Origin: Bacillota bacterium
Lineage (GTDB): Bacteria; Bacillota_E; JAJZYS01; JAJYTV01
Direction of reading: 5' to 3'
Assembly: GCA_021845645.1 (NCBI GenBank)
Contig: JAJZVM010000021.1
Location: 1 to 64,000 of the forward strand
Length of the DNA: 64,000 nt
Part shown: positions 16,286-23,901 of the stretch, piece by piece
Position numbering within the stretch: the first letter of the stretch is position 1
Layout: each line of letters starts with the position of its first letter
Made by a program: the position numbers and the translations under genes
Notes under the pieces: model-generated
Told to the model about the DNA's origin: nothing
The model's input: the letters and a program-made list of their open reading frames with translations, nothing else
Databases searched by the model: none

Positions 16286-16606
16286 TTGTCGCTATTCCTA
16301 ATTGGGTTCTTGCTGCTGATTGCCGTTTATGAAGCCATGTCCCTACTCGGTTACGTTTCTAACAGGAGTCCGCGTGAACTTCAGGCGTCTCTCTTGGCAC
16401 TCGCCACGCTCGAAGCCGTTGGCGCAATCATTGGGTACCTTCGTGGCTTTACTTGGGTTCTGGATGCCTATCTGATCGCAGTCTTCTTTGGCGTTTTAAT
16501 AGCTGGCGGTGTTTACGGACGTAGCACATTTCCCAAATCCTATTTTATGTATGCGCTTGCTCTTTCCGCGACTATTGGCGTTGGCGTTTACTTTGTATCG
16601 AGATGA
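16286..16606 (+). CDS. small membrane protein of the bacteriocin cluster
   Basis: The product (106 residues from TTG 16286) has three or four hydrophobic segments: LFLIGFLLLIAVYEAMSLLG, LLALATLEAVGAIIGYL, VLDAYLIAVFFGVLIAGGVYG and YALALSATIGVGVYFV. It has no recognised family. TTG 16286 has AGAGG 8 bases upstream; GTG 16277 overlaps that site. Its ATGA overlap with the C39 gene shows that they are cotranslated. Position and topology suggest an immunity or export accessory protein, but this is inference. Confidence 0.65.
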   Translation: MSLFLIGFLLLIAVYEAMSLLGYVSNRSPRELQASLLALATLEAVGAIIGYLRGFTWVLDAYLIAVFFGVLIAGGVYGRSTFPKSYFMYALALSATIGVGVYFVSR

Positions 16607-17940
16607 GCGTCAAACGCATGCTAAAAGGTCCAGTTCCACTACAGCGTCGCCCCCAATACCCCTTCCGCTTCCAGTCTTCACTCAACGACTGTGGACCATC
16701 GTGTGCCGCTTCGATTGCGGAGTATTATCACCTGGATGTTGACCTTCAGCAGTTAAGAGAACGTTTACTTGGGCCAGACGGACAGGGCACTACTGTCGCG
16801 TCATTCACCGCGCTAGAAGATATCTTCGAAGTCGAACTCGGGAAGCTTGTAGATATATCTACATTACCTGCTGTCACTCCTTTGATAGCTTACCTGCCCA
16901 ACGAGAGACACTACGTAGTACTCTGGGAGTGGAACAAGAAGGCAGCCATCATTGGGGACCCTTCTGGCGGGATTCAGGTTATAGACCAAGCCGGATTTCG
17001 TGAACGGTGGACCGGTATAGCGATCATCTTGCGCCCCAGGAATTCAGCAACCGTCAAGACCAAAGCAGCTCGCTCTCACGTACGAATCGTGTCGGATCTG
17101 TTCGCCGCACACAAGAATGAGGGCATGGTTTTGGCAGTCTTAACATCGCTATTGGGACTGCTCCACACGATTTTCGCTATTGTCTTTCCCCGCTACCTTA
17201 CGGCACTCCATTCGTTGCTTATAATCACACTGATTTATACGGTATTGTCTTTCGGACTTGTAGCAATGTTGTCGTGGGGGACGGCTGTGACCCGCAAGCG
17301 GATGTCGCTATCACTCGGAAATCGGATATACAGCGCGATGCCCACCCTGCCGAAATCACTCTATACCCCTGGGGATGTCTATACAAGGTTTTCTGATGGC
17401 CAAACAGTTGCGGAGATACTCTTGCAGTTGATCAAGGATGTTCCCTATACTGCGGTAATTGGACTCGGAGCATTTGTGTATCTTCTTTCATTGAACTGGG
17501 TGTGGGGGCTTAGTCTTTTTGCGGGTGGAGTACTCATCGCATGGCGACTGTTCCCATTTGTCAAGAAAGCTCGTACGTATGTTTACCAGAATCGTTTGAA
17601 GGCAAGCTCACTTAACAACCAAATACGAGAATGGTGGTTTAGCGGTGAACTGCCGGCGATCGATACTTACAACGAGGTAATTAATAGCCTGTTTCTACAG
17701 GCTATGTGGAGCATCCCCGTATCCATAGTGGTTGGTTTATCAAGCAGTTTTGGGCTTCTTGCGGTCATATTCCTCTTCATTATTGATAAGAGATTTCCGG
17801 GTGTCGCTCCTATCTTGAGCGCCATAACGGTGACGAACTACTTCGCCTTTGCGGCTTACTCCTTATACGACAAAGTTACCCGTTGGCAGATGGCACAACC
17901 GTCGATTCAAAGACTTGGGGAAATGGTAAGCGGAAAGTGA
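16603..17940 (+). CDS. C39 peptidase-transporter lacking the ATPase domain
   Basis: The 445-residue protein starts with a peptidase C39 domain with the full active site: Gln24, Cys30 in LNDCGPSC, His103 in NERHYVVLW and Asp119 in IGDPSGG. Residues about 165-440 form five to six helices typical of the ABC-exporter membrane domain. The protein then ends at SIQRLGEMVSGK, exactly where the nucleotide-binding domain would start. No Walker A or signature motif exists in it or in the next gene. Full PCAT transporters have about 700 residues. Either an ATPase is supplied in trans or the protein is only a processing protease with a membrane anchor. Confidence 0.85.
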   Translation: MSVKRMLKGPVPLQRRPQYPFRFQSSLNDCGPSCAASIAEYYHLDVDLQQLRERLLGPDGQGTTVASFTALEDIFEVELGKLVDISTLPAVTPLIAYLPNERHYVVLWEWNKKAAIIGDPSGGIQVIDQAGFRERWTGIAIILRPRNSATVKTKAARSHVRIVSDLFAAHKNEGMVLAVLTSLLGLLHTIFAIVFPRYLTALHSLLIITLIYTVLSFGLVAMLSWGTAVTRKRMSLSLGNRIYSAMPTLPKSLYTPGDVYTRFSDGQTVAEILLQLIKDVPYTAVIGLGAFVYLLSLNWVWGLSLFAGGVLIAWRLFPFVKKARTYVYQNRLKASSLNNQIREWWFSGELPAIDTYNEVINSLFLQAMWSIPVSIVVGLSSSFGLLAVIFLFIIDKRFPGVAPILSAITVTNYFAFAAYSLYDKVTRWQMAQPSIQRLGEMVSGK

Positions 17941-17949
17941 GGAAGTAGA

Positions 17950-18408
17950 GTGCACAGACGTTTATTTCCGATCTACGTCGTCGCTATGGTTATTGGCCTA
18001 CTCGCTGTCGTCGTCAGGGTTTACGTTTCTCCCGTGGCGAACTCCGTAACGTCAGTTGTGTTTGATGCAGCGTTGGCCCTCGTCACTGGTTGGGCCGCTG
18101 TACACGCCAAGAGGGGGTTGAGTCGACCGGTCCTTCGGGCCTCGGTTGTTGGTGTGATTTATGGCGGAATCGGAGGTTTAGGAATAGTTATAGTTCCACC
18201 TCTTGATGCAACCGTTAGAGCCGAAGTCTTGGCGGCGGACCCGACAGTAACGCAATCCTTGCTAAGCCAAGTCGTTCACTACGCCAGTTCTCCGCTAATG
18301 CACGTTGTTCAAGCTTGCGTTGCCATTATCTTTGCTTGGCTGCTGAGCTTGTTTTTTGCTTGGATCGTTTCGGCATTTGTTGAAATTCCTGCGCAGCGTT
18401 CAGTTTAG
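17950..18408 (+). CDS. membrane protein, possible immunity factor
   Basis: The 152-residue product has four hydrophobic segments, the first at LFPIYVVAMVIGLLAVVVRV and the last at VVQACVAIIFAWLLSLFFAW. GTG 17950 is preceded by GAGGAAG and lies 9 bases after the C39 gene, so the two are in one operon. I recognise no family. Genes in this position of class II bacteriocin clusters often encode immunity or accessory membrane proteins. Codon use is AT-richer than in the surrounding chromosome, like its neighbours 15.9-18.4 kb. Confidence 0.65.
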   Translation: MHRRLFPIYVVAMVIGLLAVVVRVYVSPVANSVTSVVFDAALALVTGWAAVHAKRGLSRPVLRASVVGVIYGGIGGLGIVIVPPLDATVRAEVLAADPTVTQSLLSQVVHYASSPLMHVVQACVAIIFAWLLSLFFAWIVSAFVEIPAQRSV

Positions 18409-18431
18409 CTATACCCCCCTTCCCATGCGCT

Positions 18432-18452
18432 AAGATGGCGCACTGCCATCTT
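18432..18452. terminator. hairpin closing the bacteriocin operon
   Basis: AAGATGGC and GCCATCTT flank a 5-base loop, 24 bases past the last gene of the cluster. A strong T-run is lacking, so efficiency is uncertain. Confidence 0.45.
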
Positions 18453-18606
18453 GGTGTGACCGTTCATTGGATGGCGGTGCCGGCGTATGGCAGTGGAGCC
18501 TGTAAGGCTGCGCCTGCGGTGTGGGCTCAGCAGCCATCCCGCAAGCCCGCGGCCATGAGGCACCGGCACCGGTTCAGTCGCTCGCTGCCAGCATCCTCCT
18601 GTTCCC

Positions 18607-18810
18607 GTGCCAGGAGCGGGTCTGGCGCAGTGGGTGCAGCAGCAGGCGCTGCCTATGCTAGGTGGCGTCTTCACGTGGATCCGGTCTCACGTCGAGAATC
18701 TCTTACTCGGTTTGGGGCTCAGCGTGGGGCTGGCATACGCTGTTGGCACGGTCATCGGCGCCTTCGGAACCGCCGCTGTCGGCGTCGGCGCCGTCGCAGC
18801 GGCGGCATAG
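18607..18810 (+). CDS. possible second small hydrophobic peptide
   Basis: A GTG at 18607 opens a 67-codon frame. The second half is glycine/alanine/valine-rich and hydrophobic (LLLGLGLSVGLAYAVGTVIG, then TAAVGVGAVAAAA), as in many hydrophobic bacteriocins. No ribosome binding site precedes GTG 18607 or ATG 18655, and no double-glycine leader is evident. A strong hairpin follows 25 bases after the stop. It could be a leaderless or chance ORF. Confidence 0.35.
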   Translation: MPGAGLAQWVQQQALPMLGGVFTWIRSHVENLLLGLGLSVGLAYAVGTVIGAFGTAAVGVGAVAAAA

Positions 18811-18835
18811 CTGTACAGTGCCTTCAGACACGATG

Positions 18836-18866
18836 GCGGCCGGGCAAGATCGATTTGCCCGGCCGC
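18836..18866. terminator. 12-bp perfect hairpin between convergent genes
   Basis: GCGGCCGGGCAA and its complement flank a 7-base loop. It lies between the plus-strand peptide frame and the minus-strand HTH gene and could terminate in both directions. Confidence 0.55.
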
Positions 18867-18904
18867 AGCATTGCGTGCGTGCTCCCGTAATGCTAGGCGT
18901 GGTG

Positions 18905-19090
18905 TTACGCGCCTTGCGCCCCCTGGTCCTGGTCGAGGAGCCGCCGGATCTCGCTCTCAGAGATCAGCACGCGACGCGCTGGCTTCACTGCCCGGATCCT
19001 ACCTTCCTCGATCATTTTGTAGAGCCCGCGGCGTGTCATGTGCAATACTGCCGCCGCCTTGTCTGCAGTTAGCATCGGTTCGATCGCCAC
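18905..19090 (-). CDS. excisionase-like helix-turn-helix protein
   Basis: The 61-residue product reads LTADKAAAVLHMTRRGLYKM, then EEGRIRAVKPARRVLISESE. This is the compact winged HTH of the excisionase/AlpA (HTH_17) family, in which EGRI...R.VLIS is the wing. Such proteins are recombination directionality factors or element regulators. It lies about 300 bases inside the right attachment repeat and points away from the tRNA. GTG 19090 is the longest start; ATG 19075 would keep the whole domain. No adjacent integrase gene is seen. Confidence 0.75.
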   Translation of the reverse strand: MAIEPMLTADKAAAVLHMTRRGLYKMIEEGRIRAVKPARRVLISESEIRRLLDQDQGAQGA

Positions 19091-19308
19091 TTCGTTCTTT
19101 ACCCCTAATAGACATTCTTACAGTTTGACAGTCTACCCCGTATTCGACCGCATTTTGTCGGTCGCGATCCTTTATGCACATTGTATGCGTCCAGTGCCCA
19201 CTTTTCCATATCTATGCACCGCGACAACTTCGTCATCCGCCGTCTCTGCGGCCATGAGATTGTATGTCTGTTTGACTTTCATCAGCACACACACCAGATT
19301 CGCAACCA

Positions 19309-19330
19309 AGTTTGCGTCAAGTTTGCGTCA
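19309..19330. repeat. two tandem 11-bp repeats near the right att site
   Basis: AGTTTGCGTCA occurs twice head-to-tail, about 70 bases inside the right attachment repeat. Tandem sites in this position are typical arm-type binding sites for integrase or excisionase. The rest of 19091-19398 holds no convincing gene. Confidence 0.55.
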
Positions 19331-19398
19331 GAAATGACGAATCGCCTCCCGCTCGTTGGGGGGCGATCCTCGAAAACCGCTCTGTAAAGCCTTAATTC

Positions 19399-19474
<76 letters not shown>

Positions 19475-19484
19475 AAACTAAATT

Positions 19485-19561
19485 TGGTAGCGGCGGCTGG
19501 ACTCGAACCAGCGACACTACGGGTATGAACCGTATGCTCTGACCAACTGAGCTACGCCGCC
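19485..19561 (-). tRNA. tRNA-Met (CAT, elongator type)
   Basis: The 77-base gene has an encoded CCA, anticodon stem TACGG/CCGTA with loop TTCATAC (CAT), and T arm GCTGG-TTCGAGT-CCAGC. It lacks the GGG/CCC anticodon stem of initiators. A CAT tRNA modified to read Ile (ATA) cannot be excluded from the gene alone. Confidence 0.9.
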
Positions 19562-19573
19562 GAACCACAAAAC

Positions 19574-19651
<78 letters not shown>

Positions 19652-19729
19652 ACTTCACCAGCACAAGTGATTATAGGGCCGACGACTCGAAGCGTCAAGA
19701 CGCACTTGCCACGACCGCCGGTCATGGGA

Positions 19730-20644
19730 CTAGTAGGACCGCAGCGCTGCCAGCAAGCGGCGCCGGATCGCCGCGGCGTCGACATCCACCGCGACGTCGC
19801 AGTTGCACCGGTCCAAAGCGGCACGGTCGTCGACGACGGTCATGCCGTAGGTCAAGGCGCTGCCGGTTTCGACATCCACAAATGCCGGGCGCGTCTCCAG
19901 GAGATCCGGCGAGATCGCGCCGAGCAGCGCGACCACGTCGTGCAGCTTGGGCTCACCCCAGTCACCTTCCAGATACACGTTGCGATAGTACGCGAGCATC
20001 ACGCGCGCCGCGCGCCCCACCGGCGTCTCGATTGCGGCGGCGGCGGCGAAATCCTCGTCACCCATGCCTACCATGTGCGTGACGTTGAGACCGACCATCA
20101 CGGGCCTTATGCCTGAAGCAAGCACCGCGCGCCAAGATTCCGCATCGACGTGCACGTTGAACTCCGCGGCAGGGGTGACGTTTCCGCGCAGGGTGCTGCC
20201 GCCCATGACGACCAGCCTCTGCACCTTGCGCGCGAGCCCCGGGTCGAGGCGCAAGGCCAGGGCGACGTTGGTCAGCGGCCCCGTCGCCACCCATGTCACG
20301 GGCTCGCTTGCCTCGTCAAGCAGACGCGCGACGGCCGTTGCGGCATGCTCCTTCCGCACAGGCGCGGGGCTTGGCGGAAGCTCCGCACCGCCGAGGCCGT
20401 CCTCGCCATGCACCATCGGGTCGAAGACGTAGTCGCGTACGAGCGGCAGCTGCGCACCCCGGAAGATCGGAATATCGTCACGCCCCGCCAGGGCAGCCAG
20501 GTCGCGCAGGTTGCGAAATCCGGTATCCACAGGCACGTTGCCGACGACCGCACTCATGGCGAGCACGTCGACGGGCTCACGCAACAGCGTCAGGATGGCA
20601 AGAGCATCGTCGATGCCCGGGTCTCCGTCGAAGAGGATCTGCAC
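19730..20644 (-). CDS. nucleoside hydrolase (IU-NH family)
   Basis: The 304-residue protein begins MQILFDGDPGIDDALAILT, the DxDPGxDD motif that binds Ca2+ and the ribose in inosine/uridine-preferring nucleoside hydrolases. VATGPLTNVALALRLDP and GGSTLRGNVTPAAEFNVHVD are the other family signatures, and WGEPKLHDVVALLGAI holds the C-terminal catalytic His-Asp region. It splits ribonucleosides into base and ribose for salvage. Start GTG 20644 leaves 3 bases to the upstream small gene, so the two form an operon. The tRNA cluster lies downstream on the same strand. Confidence 0.9.
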   Translation of the reverse strand: MQILFDGDPGIDDALAILTLLREPVDVLAMSAVVGNVPVDTGFRNLRDLAALAGRDDIPIFRGAQLPLVRDYVFDPMVHGEDGLGGAELPPSPAPVRKEHAATAVARLLDEASEPVTWVATGPLTNVALALRLDPGLARKVQRLVVMGGSTLRGNVTPAAEFNVHVDAESWRAVLASGIRPVMVGLNVTHMVGMGDEDFAAAAAIETPVGRAARVMLAYYRNVYLEGDWGEPKLHDVVALLGAISPDLLETRPAFVDVETGSALTYGMTVVDDRAALDRCNCDVAVDVDAAAIRRRLLAALRSY

Positions 20645-20647
20645 CGT

Positions 20648-21004
20648 TCATACGGCCCCCTTGTCTCGGTCAGGGGCTCTCTTCGTCGGGGACAGTTCGC
20701 TATCCTGGCTGCGCAGGCTCTCCCGGGCCGCCCGGAGTGCCCGGCGCAGCCCGGGGTCCCGCCGGGCTGCCGCCTGGATCTCGCCGGCGCCGGCCAAAAC
20801 TGTGTACGACGGCAAGGCTGCGAGAATGTCCTGGATCTCCTGTGGGCCCAGCGCCTCACCGCCCAATTGCGCGAATTGCCGGCGAAGTGCCTCCTCGTCG
20901 GCGCACTGGATCGCGTACACCCAGCGCACCCGTGACTCGTCTGATCTCAGTGCCGCAGAGCCCAGACGCAGGACGAACACCTGCGGAGCAGGCTTCTCTA
21001 CCAC
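20648..21004 (-). CDS. conserved-looking hypothetical protein upstream of nucleoside hydrolase
   Basis: The 118-residue product (VVEKPAPQVFVLRLGSAALR...) is soluble, arginine/alanine/glutamine-rich, and has no domain I recognise. The middle VRWVYAIQCADEEALRRQFA suggests a small ferredoxin-like fold, but that is a guess. GTG 21004 has AGGAGG at 7 bases. The frame continues upstream to 21250, but those residues look like non-coding translation. It overlaps nothing and precedes the hydrolase by 3 bases. Confidence 0.6.
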   Translation of the reverse strand: MVEKPAPQVFVLRLGSAALRSDESRVRWVYAIQCADEEALRRQFAQLGGEALGPQEIQDILAALPSYTVLAGAGEIQAAARRDPGLRRALRAARESLRSQDSELSPTKRAPDRDKGAV

Positions 21005-21209
21005 CTCGACGCCTCCTCTCCTCGAGACTACGGGGTGGACGAGTGACGGAGCCACGGCGAACCGCGGCAGACCTGCCAAGTGCTTCCGGGACGAGTCGCC
21101 CGGCTTCGCCCGACTGCGGGAAGGGGCCAGGCCGCGTACGTCGAAGGCAGGCTCAGCGACCTGAAAGGGCGGCGACCGCCATGGACCTTCCTCCCGCTGC
21201 CGGGGCGCC

Positions 21210-21988
21210 ATGCGCGGGCTTGCCGTCGGCGATGCACTTGGAGCGAGCATCGCGTTCAGCCGCTATCAGGACGTTGCCCCTGTCTTTGAGATGCGCGGCG
21301 GCGGGCCGCACGGCCTGCTGTCCGGCCAGTTCACCAACCATGCGTCGATGGCGCTCTGCCTTGCGGCCTCACTGCCCGCAAAGCGCGGCTTCGGCGGTGA
21401 AGACCAGCATCGCCGCTGCGCCTCCTGGTGGCGTGGACAACGGCTCGATCGTGCGCCTAGCCCCCGCGCCTCTGTTCTTTCGCCAGGATCCAGAGGCCGC
21501 CACCCTCTGCGCGGCGAAGAGTCCAAGATCACTTGCAGCGCCACGGCAGCCGTCGACGGCTGCCGCTACCTGGCAGCGCTCTTCCTCGCGTTCCTTGCGG
21601 GGACCTTGAAGGCGGATCGCCTTGCCCTCGGCTTCACCCTGGTGCCTGACCTGTGGCGCCGAGAGCCGCTCTGTCCGGGCATCGCTCAGGTGGCAAACGC
21701 GGCGACGACAAGCGCCGGCGCCCGCCTGAGATCCACGGCGGCTACGTCGTCTCGTCGCTCGCCTCGGCGCTTTGGGCGTTTTACCACGACGACAGCTTTC
21801 CCGGAGGAAACTACCTCGCCGTGAACCGCGGCAACGATGCCGACACCACGGGAGCCGTCTACGGTCAGCTGGCCGGCGCCTACCATGGCGAGGCCGCGAT
21901 CACGGCCGACTGGCGGTAGGCGGCGGAGCGCCGGGCAGCCATCGGGGACGTCGCAGACATGCTCCTTGCCGCCTCGATGCAGCATTGA
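21210..21988 (+). pseudogene. ADP-ribosylglycohydrolase pseudogene
   Basis: Pieces of the ADP-ribosyl-glycohydrolase family appear in order but in different frames. GLAVGDALGASIAF comes first, then DNGSIVRLAPAPLFF, then [20 protein letters not shown] and [20 protein letters not shown]. The last block continues past an in-frame TAG at 21917-21919 to a TGA at 21986-21988. At least two frameshifts and one nonsense codon are needed, so the gene is dead. The thrC gene starts 17 bases after its end, so the region may still be cotranscribed. Confidence 0.8.
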
Positions 21989-22004
21989 GAGGAGAGTGCC
22001 GCGG

Positions 22005-23222
22005 TTGGCACAGATCGAAGGGATCCGGCTGATCGCCCCGGACGGAAGCACCACCCTGGCCGCATCGGTCGACGAGGCCGTCGCCAGGCCAGGCGGCCAC
22101 CACGTCGAACTGACCTACCGCTACCGCCCCGATCTCCTGCCCGGGCCTGAGGATGGACAGGGACTCTGGCGCTACCACCGCCTCCTGCCGCTCGCTCCTG
22201 AAGCCTTCCGCTATCCCCTGCAGGTGGGCGGGACTCCCCTCGTGCCCGCGGCGGCCCTTGGGCGGGAGCTTGGTCTCACGCATCTCCACCTGAAGGACGA
22301 GACCCGCGGACCGAGCGGTTCGAACAAGGACCGTGCCACGGCCCTCGTGCTCGAGTACGGCCTGAGGGAAGGACGCAAGGTCGTCACCTGTGCCTCCACC
22401 GGCAACGTGGCGTCGTCGCTCGCGATCGGAGCGGCGGCGGCCGGCATGACGGCCGTCATCTGCGTTCCAGCAGGCACGAGTCCGATGAAGCTGCGGCTGA
22501 TGCTGGCGGCAGGCGCAGACGTCGTGGAGGTGGCGGAAGGCTACACCGCGGCCTTCGACCTCTCACGCAGCGCAGCGCGCAAGTACGGCTGGCTTGACCG
22601 CAACACCGGCGTCAATCCCCTCACCACGGAAGCCAAGAAGACGGTGGCCTTCGAGATCTGGGAGCAGCTCGGCAGGACCATGCCGGACGTCGTCGTCGCC
22701 CCCGTCGGCGACGGGCCGACCATCGCAGCGCTCGCGAAGGGATTCCGTGAGCTTCTGCTCTGCGGCGTCCGCGGCGCCATGCCGCGTCTCATCGGCGTGC
22801 AGTCCGCGGGACTAGACCCGCTGGTGCGCAAACTGCACGGGCGTCCGCCTCTCGGTTCCGGCGAAGGCGGCACCGTCGCGGAAGGCATCGCCGTGCCGGA
22901 CCCCGTCAGCGCGGCCGTCGTCCTGCGCGATGTACAGGAGAGCCATGGAACGCTTCTGGCCGTGGCCGACGAGGACATCCTGCGGGCGGGCGGCCTGCTG
23001 CTGACCCGTGCCGGCATCTGTGCGGAACCGGCCGGCGCCGCCGCTCTCGCGGGGCTCATCGAGGCCCAGAGGCAAGGCTTCGTCGACAGGGACGAGCATG
23101 TGGTCGCGCTCGTCACAGGCAGCGGCCTCAAGACGCCCGAGGTCCTGAGGAGCACGCGCCAGGTCCATCGGATCCATGCCGACCTCGACGCCCTGCGCGA
23201 GGCGCTGGATGCGGTTCCCTAG
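22005..23222 (+). CDS. thrC: threonine synthase
   Basis: The 405-residue enzyme is a PLP fold-type II threonine synthase that converts O-phosphohomoserine to threonine. HLKDETRGPSGSNKDRA contains the PLP lysine (about residue 108), CASTGNVASSLAIGAAAAGM the phosphate-binding loop, and VAPVGDGPTIAALAKGFREL the second substrate loop. TTG 22005 has GAGAGGAG about 10 bases upstream. The longer frame from 21837 overlaps the pseudogene in another frame and is rejected. No other threonine genes are nearby. Confidence 0.88.
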   Translation: MAQIEGIRLIAPDGSTTLAASVDEAVARPGGHHVELTYRYRPDLLPGPEDGQGLWRYHRLLPLAPEAFRYPLQVGGTPLVPAAALGRELGLTHLHLKDETRGPSGSNKDRATALVLEYGLREGRKVVTCASTGNVASSLAIGAAAAGMTAVICVPAGTSPMKLRLMLAAGADVVEVAEGYTAAFDLSRSAARKYGWLDRNTGVNPLTTEAKKTVAFEIWEQLGRTMPDVVVAPVGDGPTIAALAKGFRELLLCGVRGAMPRLIGVQSAGLDPLVRKLHGRPPLGSGEGGTVAEGIAVPDPVSAAVVLRDVQESHGTLLAVADEDILRAGGLLLTRAGICAEPAGAAALAGLIEAQRQGFVDRDEHVVALVTGSGLKTPEVLRSTRQVHRIHADLDALREALDAVP

Positions 23223-23266
23223 CGGCGTCGCGAGGGCCGCAGGGATAGGCGCCGGGAGGGCGTAGC

Positions 23267-23878
23267 GTGGCCTTTGTGCTGGGCATCCTGCTCTTTATCT
23301 ACTGGCTCTTCGTGCCGACCCTGCTGAGCGCCGTACTCCCCCCTGCGGGGAAGCTTGGGCGCGACGGCACGGCCGTGCTGCTCGCCATCGCCTCGTGGGC
23401 CGTCCTCTGGTTCTTCGTGCCGATCAAGGTCTGGCCACCCCGCCCGCTGGCGCTGCCGCTCGGTCCGACCGTGCTGATCGCGCTCGCCGCGCTCTACCTC
23501 GCGCTGTTCGCGGCAGGTCTCAGACCTCGCACGGACAAGACGCGCGATGCGGAGACTGGAGGATCCGCCGTCACCATCGCGTTGCTCTCGCCAGTCTCGG
23601 AGGAGCTGCTGTTTCGCGGGTTCCTCCTGGCCATCGCGCTACCGCCGCTCGGCGGCTACGGTGCCGTCGCGTTCAGTGCCCTGCTGTTTCTCGCGGCCCA
23701 CGAGGTCGGGAGGATCGGCGGGGCCCGCCGCAGTTTGCGCGAAGCGCTGGCAGACCTCGTGTTCGCCCTCCTGGCGGGCGTGCTCTTCCTGGTGTCAGGC
23801 ACGATCCTCGCGCCGCTCGTTCTGCACATCCTGGTCAACGGGCTCTACGCCTACGGCGCCCGCCGCGGCAGCTCCTGA
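23267..23878 (+). CDS. CPBP-family intramembrane metalloprotease
   Basis: The 203-residue membrane protein carries the CPBP (Abi/CAAX protease) motifs in order: SPVSEELLFRGFLL with the Glu-Glu...Arg site, LFLAAHEVGR with the catalytic His, and LVLHILVNGL with the last His-Asn. The GTG start at 23267 follows GGGAGG. Bacterial members process prenylated or peptide substrates and some give bacteriocin self-immunity. It is 45 bases after thrC and may share its transcript. Confidence 0.85.
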   Translation: MAFVLGILLFIYWLFVPTLLSAVLPPAGKLGRDGTAVLLAIASWAVLWFFVPIKVWPPRPLALPLGPTVLIALAALYLALFAAGLRPRTDKTRDAETGGSAVTIALLSPVSEELLFRGFLLAIALPPLGGYGAVAFSALLFLAAHEVGRIGGARRSLREALADLVFALLAGVLFLVSGTILAPLVLHILVNGLYAYGARRGSS

Positions 23879-23901
23879 GGAAAGGCAATCGCGATCTCGC
23901 C

